DNA of 33,350 nucleotides from Pseudomonadota bacterium (GTDB taxonomy: Bacteria; Pseudomonadota; Alphaproteobacteria; Rhizobiales; Beijerinckiaceae): NCBI GenBank assembly GCA_021777915.1, contig JAJYCZ010000015.1:1-33350 (forward strand), read 5' to 3'. The notes below the pieces were generated by a model that was not told where the DNA came from, did not search any database, and worked only from the letters and a program-made list of their open reading frames with translations. The position numbers and the translations under genes were made by a program. Shown in pieces: positions 1 through 8,712 of the stretch; the stretch's first letter is position 1, and each line of letters starts with the position of its first letter.

Positions 1-47
1 TCGACCGCATCAAGAAGGATGCGGCTCAGTCCCTGGCCACGGCCTGA
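1..47 (+). CDS. C-terminal end of an unidentified protein (partial)
   Basis: Reading from base 3 gives an open frame that ends at TGA (45-47) and encodes DRIKKDAAQSLATA. The upstream part lies outside the window, so neither the family nor even the reality of the gene can be established. The next gene starts about 60 bases downstream on the same strand, so this could be the end of an upstream operon member. Chance read-through of this length is possible. Confidence 0.35.
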   Translation, partial: DRIKKDAAQSLATA

Positions 48-107
48 GGCGGGACGCGGGCTCCAGGCGCCCTTGGAGCGCGTTCGCAAATCGTGGAGGC
101 GACGCCC

Positions 108-1541
108 ATGCCCACCAGTCCAGCAGTGGCGGCCCCGTTCGAAAGTCTGGCCGCGATGCTGAAACGCCAGCGCGACGCCTTCGCCGCCGAAGGCGCGCCG
201 TCGCTTGACCAGCGCCGCGCCGACCTCACCGGCCTGCGCGACGCGGTGAAGCGTCAGGCCCACGCCATCACCGACGCCATCGCCGCGGATTTCGGCGGCC
301 GGGCGCGCCACGAGACCCTGCTGGCGGAAGTCTGGCCGGTGCATGCGGCGGCGCGCCACGCCCTGCGGCGTCTGCCGCGATGGATGCAGCCGAAGCGCGT
401 CCCCGTCGGGCTCGAATTCTGGCCGAGTCGCGCGGAAATCCTGGTCCAGCCCCTCGGCGTCATTGGAATCATCGCGCCCTGGAACTACCCGGTCAATCTG
501 GCGCTGGCGCCTTTGATCGCCGCGCTGGCCGCCGGCAACCGCGTCATGCTGAAGCCCTCGGAACTGACGCCGCGCACCTCGGACCTGCTGGCGAAAATGC
601 TCGGCCAACTTTTTCCTCAGGACAAGGTCGCGGTCGTGCAGGGCGGCGCGGAGGTCGGCGCGGCCTTCGCCGGCCTGCCCTTCGACCATCTGTTCTTCAC
701 CGGCTCGACCGCCGTGGGACGCAAGGTGATGCTGGCCGCGGCGCAGAATCTGACGCCCGTGACCCTGGAGCTTGGCGGCAAATCGCCCTGCGTCATCGGG
801 CCGGACGCCAAAATGTCCGAGGCGGCGCTGCGCATCGCCACCGGCAAATTGTTCAACGCCGGCCAGACCTGCATCGCCCCGGATTACGTCCTCGTTCCCC
901 GCGAAAAACTGGAGGATCTCGTCACCGCCTATGCGGCGGCGGCGAAAAAACTCTATCCGACCCTGCGCGGCAACGCGGATTACACCGCCATCCTCAACGA
1001 CCGCCATTATGCGCGGCTGACCGCCGCGCTCGCCGAGGCCCGCGAGGCCGGCGCGCGCATCCTGTCGATCGACCCGGCTTCGGAGGGCGAAATGGCGGCG
1101 GAGCACAAGATCGCGCCGACGCTGGTGATCGAACCCCGCGACGATCTGACTCTGATGCGGGAGGAAATTTTTGGGCCGATCCTGCCGGTCAAGGCCTATG
1201 ACCGGCTCGACGACGCCGTCGCGTTCATCGCGTCGCGGCCGCGGCCGCTGGCGCTGTATTATTTCGGCGTCTGGGCCGAACACCGCGAAAGGGTGCTCGC
1301 CGGCGCCCATTCCGGCGGCGTCACGGTCAATGACGTCCTGACCCATTTCGTCGTCGAGGACCTGCCTTTCGGCGGGATCGGTCCTTCGGGCCTCGGCGCC
1401 TATCACGGCGAAACCGGCTTCCAGACGTTCTCTCACCGGCGGGCGGTGTACCACCAGGGGCCGATCGATCCGAAATTCTTCCTGCGCCCGCCCTATTCAC
1501 GGATTTTCCCGGCGATTTTCCGCTTCCTGATGCGGAACTGA
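108..1541 (+). CDS. Aldehyde dehydrogenase, coniferyl aldehyde dehydrogenase type
   Basis: NAD(P)-dependent aldehyde dehydrogenase, 477 aa, oxidising an aldehyde to the acid in the cytoplasm. Visible motifs are the cofactor-binding FFTGSTAVG (G199-S200), the general base Glu in ELGGKSP (E221) and the nucleophile Cys in GQTCIAPDY (C255), at the normal 34-residue spacing. The short N-terminus and a C-terminal FGGIGPSGLGAYHG followed by a hydrophobic tail are typical of the coniferyl-aldehyde/fatty-aldehyde branch (CALDH). The true substrate cannot be read from sequence; it may be a general aliphatic or aromatic aldehyde detoxifier. I chose ATG 108 because GGAGG (96-100) sits 7 bases upstream; an in-frame GTG at 93 would place that site inside the gene. 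It stands alone ahead of an efflux operon on the same strand. Confidence 0.9.
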   Translation: MPTSPAVAAPFESLAAMLKRQRDAFAAEGAPSLDQRRADLTGLRDAVKRQAHAITDAIAADFGGRARHETLLAEVWPVHAAARHALRRLPRWMQPKRVPVGLEFWPSRAEILVQPLGVIGIIAPWNYPVNLALAPLIAALAAGNRVMLKPSELTPRTSDLLAKMLGQLFPQDKVAVVQGGAEVGAAFAGLPFDHLFFTGSTAVGRKVMLAAAQNLTPVTLELGGKSPCVIGPDAKMSEAALRIATGKLFNAGQTCIAPDYVLVPREKLEDLVTAYAAAAKKLYPTLRGNADYTAILNDRHYARLTAALAEAREAGARILSIDPASEGEMAAEHKIAPTLVIEPRDDLTLMREEIFGPILPVKAYDRLDDAVAFIASRPRPLALYYFGVWAEHRERVLAGAHSGGVTVNDVLTHFVVEDLPFGGIGPSGLGAYHGETGFQTFSHRRAVYHQGPIDPKFFLRPPYSRIFPAIFRFLMRN

Positions 1542-1564
1542 CGCTGACGCGCAAGGAAGGTCGG

Positions 1565-1609
1565 GCGGCGGCGCAATCCGGTTCGTCGGCTATTCGATGG
1601 CGCCGCCGC
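1565..1609. repeat. Inverted repeat downstream of the aldehyde dehydrogenase
   Basis: GCGGCGGCGC (1565-1574) is perfectly complementary to GCGCCGCCGC (1600-1609), separated by 25 bases that contain a smaller CCG/CGG pairing. No T-tract follows immediately. It lies in the 120-base gap between the ALDH stop and the RND permease start and could slow or terminate read-through, or be a leader structure of the permease mRNA. The function is inferred. Confidence 0.4.
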
Positions 1610-1673
1610 GACCGATGCTGTTATAAGCGCCTCAAGGCGGCGATCGACCCGTCTCCTGGACTTGAATTTCGCC

Positions 1674-4600
1674 ATGTGGATCGTCCGAATAGCGCTGCAG
1701 CGCCCCTATACCTTTCTGGTCATGGCGCTGACCATCGTGCTGGCCACGCCCTACATGCTGCTGACCATGCCGACCGACATCCTGCCGGACATCAATATCC
1801 CGGTCATCAGCATCATCTGGAACTATTCCGGCCTGGTCGCGCAGGACATGGGCGACCGCGTCACCGGGCCGGCCGAGCGCATCCTGACCACCACGGTCAA
1901 CGACATCGAGCATATCGAGTCGCAGTCCTACAACAGCATCGGGATCATAAAAATCTTCTTCCAGCCCGGCGCCAATATCGGCACGGCCATCGCGCAAACC
2001 CTGGCGAGCGAGCAGGTCATGCTCAGAATGCTGCCGCCGGGCACGACGTCGCCGCTGATCATCACTTACTCGGCTTCGGCCATTCCGGTGGTCCAGCTCG
2101 CCCTATCCAGCCCCTCGCTGCCCGAGCAGACGGTGTTCGACGCCGCCTTCAATTCGCTTCGCCCGCAGCTCGTCACCATTCCCGGCGTCGCCATTCCCTT
2201 CCCCTTCGGCGGCAAGCAGCGCGTCATTTCGGTCGACATCGACAATGCCGCGCTGCTCGCCAAGGGCCTGACGCCGCTCGACGTGGTCAACGCGGTCAAC
2301 GCGCAGAACCTGATCCTGCCGTCCGGCACGGCGAAAATGGGGCCGACGGAATTCGCCGTCACTCTCAACGGCGCGCCGCAGGCGATCGAGGGCCTCAACA
2401 ATCTTCCGGTGCGCACCGTCAACGGCGCGGTGACTTATCTGCGCGAGGTCGCCCATGTGCGCGACGGCTTCACGCCGCAAACCAATATCGTCCGGCTCGA
2501 CGGCGTGCGCGGCGTGCTGATGTCGATCATCAAGAATGGATCGGCTTCGACCCTGCGCATCGTCCAGACCTTGAAAGACACCCTGCCGAGCGCGGAAAAG
2601 CTGCTGCCGCCAGACATCAAGGTCCGCGCCCTGTTCGACCAGTCGATCTATGTCCGCGCCGCCATTTCCGGCGTGTTGCGCGAGGCCCTGATCGCGGCCG
2701 GCCTCACCGCCGCGCTGATCCTCCTCTTTCTCGGCAACTGGCGCGCGACGCTGATCATCGCGATCTCGATTCCCCTGTCGATTCTGTCTTCGCTGCTCGT
2801 TCTCGACACCCTCGGCCAGACCATCAACATCATGACCCTTGGCGGGCTGGCGCTGGCGGTCGGCATATTGGTGGACGACGCCACGGTCACGATCGAGAAT
2901 ATCGAGCGCCACCTGCATCTGGGAACCGGCCTCTACGATTCGATCTACGAGGGCGCGGGCGAGATCGCGCTGCCCGCTCTGGTCTCGACGCTGAGCATCT
3001 GCATCGTCTTCACGCCGATGTTCTTCCTCGCCGGCGTTTCGAGATACCTGTTCGTGCCGCTGGCGGAGGCGGTGGTTTTCGCCATGCTCGCCTCCTACAT
3101 CCTGTCGCGCACCCTGGTTCCCACGCTGGCGCTGCTGCTGCTGCGGGCTCCCGCCGCGCAGGAGGGCCGCAAAAATATCTTCGAGCGCCTGCACCACGGG
3201 TTCGACGCCGCTTTCGAGAAGATGCGCGGCGCCTATATCGTGCTGCTGAGCATGCTGCTGACGCGGCGCCGCATGGTCGGCGGAGCGTTCATGCTGTTCT
3301 GCGTCGCCTCGCTCGGCCTGTTCTTCACCTTGGGCGAGGATTTCTTCCCCTCGGTCAATGCAAGCGCGATCCGGTTGCACATGCGCGCGCCGACCGGCCT
3401 GCGCATCGAGGAGACAGCGCGGCTCGCCGACGAAGTGGACCGTTTCATCCGCGGCCAGATTCCGCCCCGGGAATTGCAGACCATCGTCGACAATATCGGA
3501 CTGCCCTATTCCGGCATCAATCTCTCCTACAGCAACGCCGGAACCATCGGGACTCTGGACGCGGAAATCATGATCGCTCTTTCGCCCGAGCATCGCCCGT
3601 CGCAAGTCTATGTCGATCTGCTGCGCCGGAAACTGCCGGAGCAATTCCCCGGCGTGGAGTTCTTCTTCCAGCCCGCCGATATCGTCACGCAAATCCTCAA
3701 TTTCGGCCAGCCGGCGGCGATCAATGTGCAGATCGTCGGCAATGATGTGCGCCAGAACTATGCGCGCGCCACGAAAATCGCCAATGAAATCAGGAAAATT
3801 CCCGGAGCGGTCGACGTCCACGTCCTGCAAAGGCTCGACCAGCCGAATCTACGCCTCGTCATGGACCGCACCCGCATGCAGCAGGTGGGAATCAACGCGG
3901 ACGCCGTCGGGCAGAACGTGCTGATCTCGCTTTCCGGCAGCAGCCAGACCTCGCCGACCTTCTGGCTCAACCCGCGCAACCGCATATCATACAGCATCAC
4001 CGCCCAGACCCCGCAATATCGCGTCTCCTCGATTGACGACCTTCTCGCCACCCCGATCAGCCCGGGAACCGGCGCCGCGCCCCAGCTTCTGGGCAATCTC
4101 GCCACCATCGCGCCGGAGGGCATCGAGGCTCTGGTGTCGCATTTCAATCTTCGCCCATCGATCGACATCTATGTCAGCGTCGAAGGACGGGCGCTGGGCG
4201 GGGTTGCGGACGATGTCCAGAGAATCGTCGACGCGGCGCGCCCTGCCTTGCCGCGCGGCACGGAAATCGCGCTGCGCGGTCAGGCGGCGACGATGATAAG
4301 CTCCTATATCGGCTTAGGGCTGGGCGTGGCGGTCGCCATCGTCCTCGTCTATCTGCTGATCGTGATCAATTTCCAGTCCCTGCTCGATCCGCTCATCATC
4401 ATCAGCGCGCTGCCCGCCGCGCTCGCCGGCATCGCGTGGATGCTGTTCCTCACCGGGACGCATCTCTCGGTCCCGGCCCTGACCGGCGCGATCATGACCA
4501 CCGGCGTCGCCACCGCCAATTCGATCCTGCTCGTCTCCTTCGCCCGCGAGCGGCTGCGCCAGGGCTCACGCCCGCTTTCCGCCGCGCTGGAGGCCGGCGC

Positions 4601-4841
4601 GACACGCATCAGGCCGGTGCTGATGACCGCCTTCGCCATGATCGTCGGCATGATCCCGATGGCGTTCGGCCTCGGCGAGGGCGCCGAGCAGAACGCGCCG
4701 CTGGGCCGCGCCGTCATCGGCGGCCTGCTTTTCGCCACTTTTTCCACCCTTCTCTTCGTTCCGCTGGTTTTCGCCGGCGCGCACAGCCGCGCCCGCAAAT
4801 CCGGCCCAATGGAAGATCAAGAGGCGACTCCCGCGCCGTGA
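1674..4841 (+). CDS. RND-family efflux permease (AcrB/HAE1-like)
   Basis: Inner-membrane proton-driven pump of the resistance-nodulation-division family, 1055 aa from ATG 1674, the normal RND length. An N-terminal membrane helix (IVRIALQRPYTF) precedes a large periplasmic porter region. A helix bundle around residues 330-540 carries the paired aspartates of TM4 (LVDDATV, D401-D402). A second porter region and the C-terminal bundle follow. In TM10, where AcrB has a catalytic Lys (SAKNAIL), this protein reads GVATANSIL, with Ala at that place (A948). A TTG at 1662 would add four residues; I prefer ATG because homologues commonly begin MWIVR, but neither start has a strong ribosome site. Its stop overlaps the start of the membrane fusion protein. 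No outer-membrane factor is encoded nearby, so a TolC-like partner would have to come from elsewhere. Substrate unknown. Confidence 0.93.
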   Translation: MWIVRIALQRPYTFLVMALTIVLATPYMLLTMPTDILPDINIPVISIIWNYSGLVAQDMGDRVTGPAERILTTTVNDIEHIESQSYNSIGIIKIFFQPGANIGTAIAQTLASEQVMLRMLPPGTTSPLIITYSASAIPVVQLALSSPSLPEQTVFDAAFNSLRPQLVTIPGVAIPFPFGGKQRVISVDIDNAALLAKGLTPLDVVNAVNAQNLILPSGTAKMGPTEFAVTLNGAPQAIEGLNNLPVRTVNGAVTYLREVAHVRDGFTPQTNIVRLDGVRGVLMSIIKNGSASTLRIVQTLKDTLPSAEKLLPPDIKVRALFDQSIYVRAAISGVLREALIAAGLTAALILLFLGNWRATLIIAISIPLSILSSLLVLDTLGQTINIMTLGGLALAVGILVDDATVTIENIERHLHLGTGLYDSIYEGAGEIALPALVSTLSICIVFTPMFFLAGVSRYLFVPLAEAVVFAMLASYILSRTLVPTLALLLLRAPAAQEGRKNIFERLHHGFDAAFEKMRGAYIVLLSMLLTRRRMVGGAFMLFCVASLGLFFTLGEDFFPSVNASAIRLHMRAPTGLRIEETARLADEVDRFIRGQIPPRELQTIVDNIGLPYSGINLSYSNAGTIGTLDAEIMIALSPEHRPSQVYVDLLRRKLPEQFPGVEFFFQPADIVTQILNFGQPAAINVQIVGNDVRQNYARATKIANEIRKIPGAVDVHVLQRLDQPNLRLVMDRTRMQQVGINADAVGQNVLISLSGSSQTSPTFWLNPRNRISYSITAQTPQYRVSSIDDLLATPISPGTGAAPQLLGNLATIAPEGIEALVSHFNLRPSIDIYVSVEGRALGGVADDVQRIVDAARPALPRGTEIALRGQAATMISSYIGLGLGVAVAIVLVYLLIVINFQSLLDPLIIISALPAALAGIAWMLFLTGTHLSVPALTGAIMTTGVATANSILLVSFARERLRQGSRPLSAALEAGATRIRPVLMTAFAMIVGMIPMAFGLGEGAEQNAPLGRAVIGGLLFATFSTLLFVPLVFAGAHSRARKSGPMEDQEATPAP

Positions 4842-6049
4842 GCACGACAAAGCACCAGCAACTCGCGCTGCAAAGCGACGACGGCCATCTCCACCTGCCG
4901 CGCCGCCAGAAGGTCTGGCGCGGCGCGGCGCACGCCGCGCTCATCGTCGCCTTGGTTCTGGGCCTCGGCGCCGCGCGGGTTCTGGTGCAGCGCGCGGCGA
5001 GCAAGGCCGAGCTGGAGGCGCAAACGCTCGAAGGCCAGCGCATTTTCGTCACCACGGTCACGCCGGCGCCGAGCAAATCGGGCGGCGTGCTGACCCTTCC
5101 GGCGACCCTGCGCGGCGACAACGAGACCGCGATCTACGCCCGCGTCAACGGCTATGTCCGCAAGTTCAACGTCGAAATCGGCGACCGGGTCACCAACGGC
5201 GAGGTTCTCGCCGAACTCGACACGCCGGAACTCGACGAGCAGGTCCGTCAGGCGGCGGCCCAGGTCGAACAGGCCAGGGCCAATGTGGTGCTGGGCAAGG
5301 TCGCGCTCGATCGCTGGAACAAGCTTTTCTCGCAGGATTCGGTCGCGAAGCAGGATCTCGACACCAAGCAGAACGCCTATGACACCGCTGTCGCGGCGCT
5401 CGCGGCGGCGGAGGCCAATCTCAAGCAATTGCAGGCGACCACCGCCTTCAAGAATGTTTTGGCCCCGTTCGACGGCGTCATCACCGCGCGCAATGTCGAT
5501 ATCGGCAATCTGGTCAATTCCGGCAGTTCCGGCGTGTCGCTGTTCTCGATGGCGGTCACCGACCCGCTGCGCGTCTTCGCCGACGTCCCGCAGGCCTATG
5601 TGAAATCGATCCATGTCGGGTCGGAAGTCCCGGTGACGCAGGCGGAACTTCCCCGCCAGGTTTTCAAGGCGGTCGTCACCTATGTCGCGGGCGCCATCGA
5701 CATCGCGACCCGCAGCCTGCGCATCGAGCTGATGCTGCGCAACCCGGACGGGCGGCTGAAGCCCGGAACCTATGTCCAGATCGCCTTGCCGCTCGCCCCG
5801 GCGGGCGCGGTCGCCATCCCCGCCAACACCCTGCTGTTCCGCGCCGAGGGGCCGAACGTCGCCGTGGTGGACAAGGAGGGAAACATTCGTCTGCAACCGA
5901 TCCAGATCGCCCGCGACCTCGGCGCCAGCCTGGAAGTGGCGCAAGGCCTGAGCTCTTCCGACCAGATCGTCCTCAACCCGCCGGATTCGATCGCCAATGG
6001 CGATCGTGTGACGGTGGTTTCGGCGGCGAAGGCGGCGGCGGGGAAGTGA
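4838..6049 (+). CDS. RND efflux membrane fusion protein (HlyD/AcrA family)
   Basis: Periplasmic adaptor, 403 aa, that would bridge the RND permease to an outer-membrane channel. It has one N-terminal membrane helix (HAALIVALVLGLGAARVLV), then a biotinyl-lipoyl half domain (GYVRKFNVEIGDRVTNGEVLAELDT). An alpha-helical hairpin rich in Ala/Gln/Lys, the second lipoyl half (LAPFDGVITARNVDIGNLV), and beta-barrel and membrane-proximal domains follow. I take GTG 4838 as the start: GTGA overlaps the permease TGA (4839-4841), a classic translational-coupling arrangement; the frame stays open further upstream only in the shadow of the permease. The permease-before-adaptor order is the reverse of acrAB. 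Confidence 0.92.
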   Translation: MSTTKHQQLALQSDDGHLHLPRRQKVWRGAAHAALIVALVLGLGAARVLVQRAASKAELEAQTLEGQRIFVTTVTPAPSKSGGVLTLPATLRGDNETAIYARVNGYVRKFNVEIGDRVTNGEVLAELDTPELDEQVRQAAAQVEQARANVVLGKVALDRWNKLFSQDSVAKQDLDTKQNAYDTAVAALAAAEANLKQLQATTAFKNVLAPFDGVITARNVDIGNLVNSGSSGVSLFSMAVTDPLRVFADVPQAYVKSIHVGSEVPVTQAELPRQVFKAVVTYVAGAIDIATRSLRIELMLRNPDGRLKPGTYVQIALPLAPAGAVAIPANTLLFRAEGPNVAVVDKEGNIRLQPIQIARDLGASLEVAQGLSSSDQIVLNPPDSIANGDRVTVVSAAKAAAGK

Positions 6050-6148
6050 CCTGCTGGCGAACGTCCAACGCCTGGTCCGCGGCGATAGATGACTCTTGCG
6101 GGCGGGGAGCTGGAATTCGCTGAATGGCGGCTTTCCCGCGGACCCGCA

Positions 6149-6937
6149 TTACGACGCGGCTTTCTTCGACGGATGCAACCCTGCCCGTTGGGGAATGAGG
6201 ACGATCAGGGACAAGATCGCGACCATGAGGACAGCCGAGGCGTAAGTGCGGCTCAAGGCGAGCCCGCCGAGTTCATGCGGCTTGTCGAGCAGGTCGCCGA
6301 CGGTGGCGCCGAGGGGCCGGGTCAGGATGAACGTGGCCCAGAACAGCGTGACGCGCGAGATGCTGGTGAATTGATAGAGCAAGGCGGTCACCAGGATCGC
6401 GGCGCCAAACACCGCCGCGCCGCCACCGAAGCCAAAGCCATTGGTGTCGGCCATCCAGTCGCCGAGCGCCGTGCCGAGGGTCTGTGAAAACAGGATCGTC
6501 GTCCAGTAGAAGGCCTCGACCCGCGGCGTCGACACCGTCGCGACGGACACGCTGCCTTCCGACCAGCGCCACACGGCGAGCGAGCCGAAAAGCAGCGCCA
6601 GCAGAAGTGAGGAACCGCCCGCATAACCGATCCCGAAAGATCGGTCGGCAAGGTCCGCCATGGTCGTGCCGACGGTGGTGGTGGCGACGATGGTCAACCA
6701 GTAGATATAGGGATTGAAGCTTTTCATCCGCACCTGAGCGGTCACGGCCAAGACGAAAACCCCCGAAAAGATCAGCGTCCCGACGGCATAGCCCAGATTC
6801 ATCGACATGGTGACCGCGTCGCCGCCGGTCTCGCCAAGCGTCGTGGCGAGCACCTTGATGATCCAGAAGCCGAGCGTGACCTCGGGAACCTTGCTCAGAG
6901 CGTCGCGCCTGGATTCGTCCATGATCGTCTTCACCAT
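6149..6937 (-). CDS. COG4705-type multi-pass membrane protein
   Basis: Integral membrane protein of about 262 aa with roughly eight hydrophobic segments. Internally similar blocks recur: VLATTLGETGGDAVTMSMN, IVATTTVGTTMADLADRSF, FSQTLGTALGDWMADTNGF and ILTRPLGATVGDLLDKPH. Each combines a T-[LV]-G stretch with GD or AD acidic residues inside a membrane segment, a pattern characteristic of the COG4705 membrane-anchored family, whose biochemical role is unknown. I chose ATG 6937 with GGAGG about 13 bases upstream. A TTG at 6997 would overlap the PepSY stop codon and add 20 unconserved-looking residues. It is the last gene of a probable response regulator-kinase-PepSY-COG4705 operon, which suggests a sensed envelope or metal-related stress output; that is inference. 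Confidence 0.82.
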   Translation of the reverse strand: MVKTIMDESRRDALSKVPEVTLGFWIIKVLATTLGETGGDAVTMSMNLGYAVGTLIFSGVFVLAVTAQVRMKSFNPYIYWLTIVATTTVGTTMADLADRSFGIGYAGGSSLLLALLFGSLAVWRWSEGSVSVATVSTPRVEAFYWTTILFSQTLGTALGDWMADTNGFGFGGGAAVFGAAILVTALLYQFTSISRVTLFWATFILTRPLGATVGDLLDKPHELGGLALSRTYASAVLMVAILSLIVLIPQRAGLHPSKKAAS

Positions 6938-6993
6938 TTCAAAAAGCCTGCCTCCGGGCGAAGCGGAGGCAGGCGAGGCGGTTCGGCTGGCGC

Positions 6994-7308
6994 TCAATCC
7001 GGATGCGGGCCTTCGGGATCGTTTTCGAGAACCTTGCCGGTGCGGGCGTCCACGCCGACTTCCTGGGTCACGCCGCCGGCCTTGATGTCGAAGGAATAGC
7101 GCAGGCCCGAGCCTCCACCCTCGCGTTCAAGCTCTTCGTCGGTGATCTTGCCGGGATGAGCCTTGAGGGCGATGGCCCGCGCTTCTTCGATGCCGATCCT
7201 GGCTTGGCCGGCAAGCTTCTCGCCCGTAAAGGCCAGCGCCGGCGCCGCGAGCGCCGGAAGGATTGCAACCATGGCGATCAAGCCAAGCCTTGGCGATTTC
7301 ATTTTCAT
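6994..7308 (-). CDS. Secreted PepSY-domain protein
   Basis: Small periplasmic protein of 104 aa. A signal peptide (MKMK, a hydrophobic core, then APALA before FTGE) is followed by a single PepSY domain: IGIEEARAIALKAHPGKITDEELEREGG, then a strand-rich YSFDIKAGGVTQEVGVDARTGKVLEND. PepSY domains occur in proteins that inhibit peptidases or accompany sensor kinases and ferric reductases; the ligand here is unknown. ATG 7308 has GGAGAAAG just upstream; the second ATG (7302) is weaker. It lies 81 bases after the histidine kinase stop and immediately before the COG4705 gene, so it may be a periplasmic modulator or target of this two-component system. Confidence 0.85.
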   Translation of the reverse strand: MKMKSPRLGLIAMVAILPALAAPALAFTGEKLAGQARIGIEEARAIALKAHPGKITDEELEREGGGSGLRYSFDIKAGGVTQEVGVDARTGKVLENDPEGPHPD

Positions 7309-7337
7309 GTCTTTCTCCGTTCGCCCCCCGGCAAATT

Positions 7338-7354
7338 GCGCGAAGCCCTCGCGC
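7338..7354. other. Hairpin between kinase and PepSY genes
   Basis: GCGCGA (7338-7343) and TCGCGC (7349-7354) form a 6-bp stem with a 5-base loop in the 81-base gap between the kinase stop and the PepSY start. A TTTT run follows on the plus strand; on the transcribed minus strand the stem is followed by AATTT, so it is a poor terminator for this operon. It might instead tune or stabilise the downstream mRNA. Confidence 0.3.
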
Positions 7355-7389
7355 TTTTGTCGATATGCGCTCGAAGAATGAGGAGCGAA

Positions 7390-8712
7390 TTAGGTCGCGC
7401 GAAGATGGGCGCCGTCCTCCGGCAGGACGACCCGCGCGACGACCCCGCTCTCGCCGTCTGAACGGTTTTCGACGGCCAGTCCGAATCCATGGCGTTCGGC
7501 GATCCGACGCGCGATCGCCAGACCAAGCCCCGTTCCCGACGCCTCCTGAGGCGCGCCGCGATAGAAGCGATCGAAAATGCGGGTTTCGCCGCCTTTGGGG
7601 AGCCCGAACCCGGTATCGACGATTTCGACCATGGCGCGGTTCTCGCGGCGGAAAAGCGCGACATCGACTTTTCCGCCCTCGGGCGTGTAGCGGATGGCGT
7701 TGTCGATCAGATTGGCGAACAGAGATCGGATATCGCTCTCGACGCCGCGGATTTTGACGTCGGCGGCGAAATCGGTTCCGATATCCACGTTCTTGCCCTC
7801 CGCGAGCGGGGCGTATTCGGCGACGCAATCGAGCAGAAGCGCGGCGAGGTCGAAGGATTCGCCGGCGGCGGGCGCGGGCGCGTCGAGCCGGGCAAGATCG
7901 AGCAGCTGACTGACCAGCCCGCCCGCGCGCTTCACCCCCGCGGCGAGGGCGGCCACGCGCTCGTCCCGATCCGGGCCGTCGGCGCCGGCGAGATTGCCGA
8001 CCTGGATCTGCATGGCGGCGAGCGGGGTGCGCAATTCATGCGCGGCGTCGGCGAGAAAGCGTTTCCGCGCCTCACCCGAAGCCTGAAGTCGCGCTATGAG
8101 GCCGTTCATGCTTTCCACCAGCGGCCTGACCTCGGAGGGCGCGCCGTCGAGCCCGATCGGCTCGGTCGCCGTCGCGCCGCGCGCCGCGAGATCCACGGCG
8201 AGATCGTTCAATCGCCCGATCATGCGGTTCATCGCCCATCCCACGACCAGCCACGACAGCGGAATGACGATGAGAATCGGCGCCGCCGCCCCCAAGGCCG
8301 CGCTGTCGGCGATTTCGGCCCGAACCGTCTCCCGTTGCGCGACCTGCACGGACCGGCCCCGATCGCCGGCAGTCAAGACTCGCCAATTTTCGCCGCCCGC
8401 CAAGACATTGGCGAAGCCCGGCCGGTCCTGGCGGGGAATGCGCGCGTCCGGCAGGGATTGATGGATAATGCGGCCGGCGCCGTCCCGGATCGTGATCGCG
8501 ATACGGTCTTCGGGGTCCATGTCTTCGGCCGGCGCGGTCGCCCCGAACGCGCCCGTCCCCGCATTCATCGCGATCTGTCGCAGCTGGCCGTCGAGAAATT
8601 CCGCCGCCTCGCCGCGCGCATAGACATAGGCGATGGCCATGGCGGCCAACCCGACAATGGTCAGCAGCCCGGTCATCCAGATCAGCGCGGCGCGGCGCAG
8701 GGAGCCGGTCAT
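7390..8712 (-). CDS. Two-component sensor histidine kinase
   Basis: Membrane-bound sensor kinase, 440 aa. An N-terminal helix (residues ~7-30), a periplasmic sensor region of about 100 residues and a second helix (APILIVIPLSWLVVGWAM) lead into a HAMP-like linker. The dimerisation domain carries FLADAAHELRTPLAAM (phospho-accepting H225). The ATPase domain shows the N box (NLIDNAIRYTPEGG), G1 (DTGFGLPKGG) and G2 (GTGLGLAIARRIAERHG). Architecture matches the QseC/PmrB group. ATG 8712 overlaps the response-regulator stop in an ATGA; an in-frame ATG at 8730 would lengthen the overlap. The signal is not evident: the periplasmic part has no recognisable metal-ligand cluster. The kinase is cotranscribed with its regulator and followed by PepSY and COG4705 genes. 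Confidence 0.93.
   Translation of the reverse strand: MTGSLRRAALIWMTGLLTIVGLAAMAIAYVYARGEAAEFLDGQLRQIAMNAGTGAFGATAPAEDMDPEDRIAITIRDGAGRIIHQSLPDARIPRQDRPGFANVLAGGENWRVLTAGDRGRSVQVAQRETVRAEIADSAALGAAAPILIVIPLSWLVVGWAMNRMIGRLNDLAVDLAARGATATEPIGLDGAPSEVRPLVESMNGLIARLQASGEARKRFLADAAHELRTPLAAMQIQVGNLAGADGPDRDERVAALAAGVKRAGGLVSQLLDLARLDAPAPAAGESFDLAALLLDCVAEYAPLAEGKNVDIGTDFAADVKIRGVESDIRSLFANLIDNAIRYTPEGGKVDVALFRRENRAMVEIVDTGFGLPKGGETRIFDRFYRGAPQEASGTGLGLAIARRIAERHGFGLAVENRSDGESGVVARVVLPEDGAHLRAT

Noticed and set aside
2103-3830. Long antisense open frame inside the RND permease gene
   Set aside because: Its codon pattern is the mirror of the sense gene; Arg/Gln/Asp-rich low-complexity product without any fold motif. 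It is a high-GC shadow.
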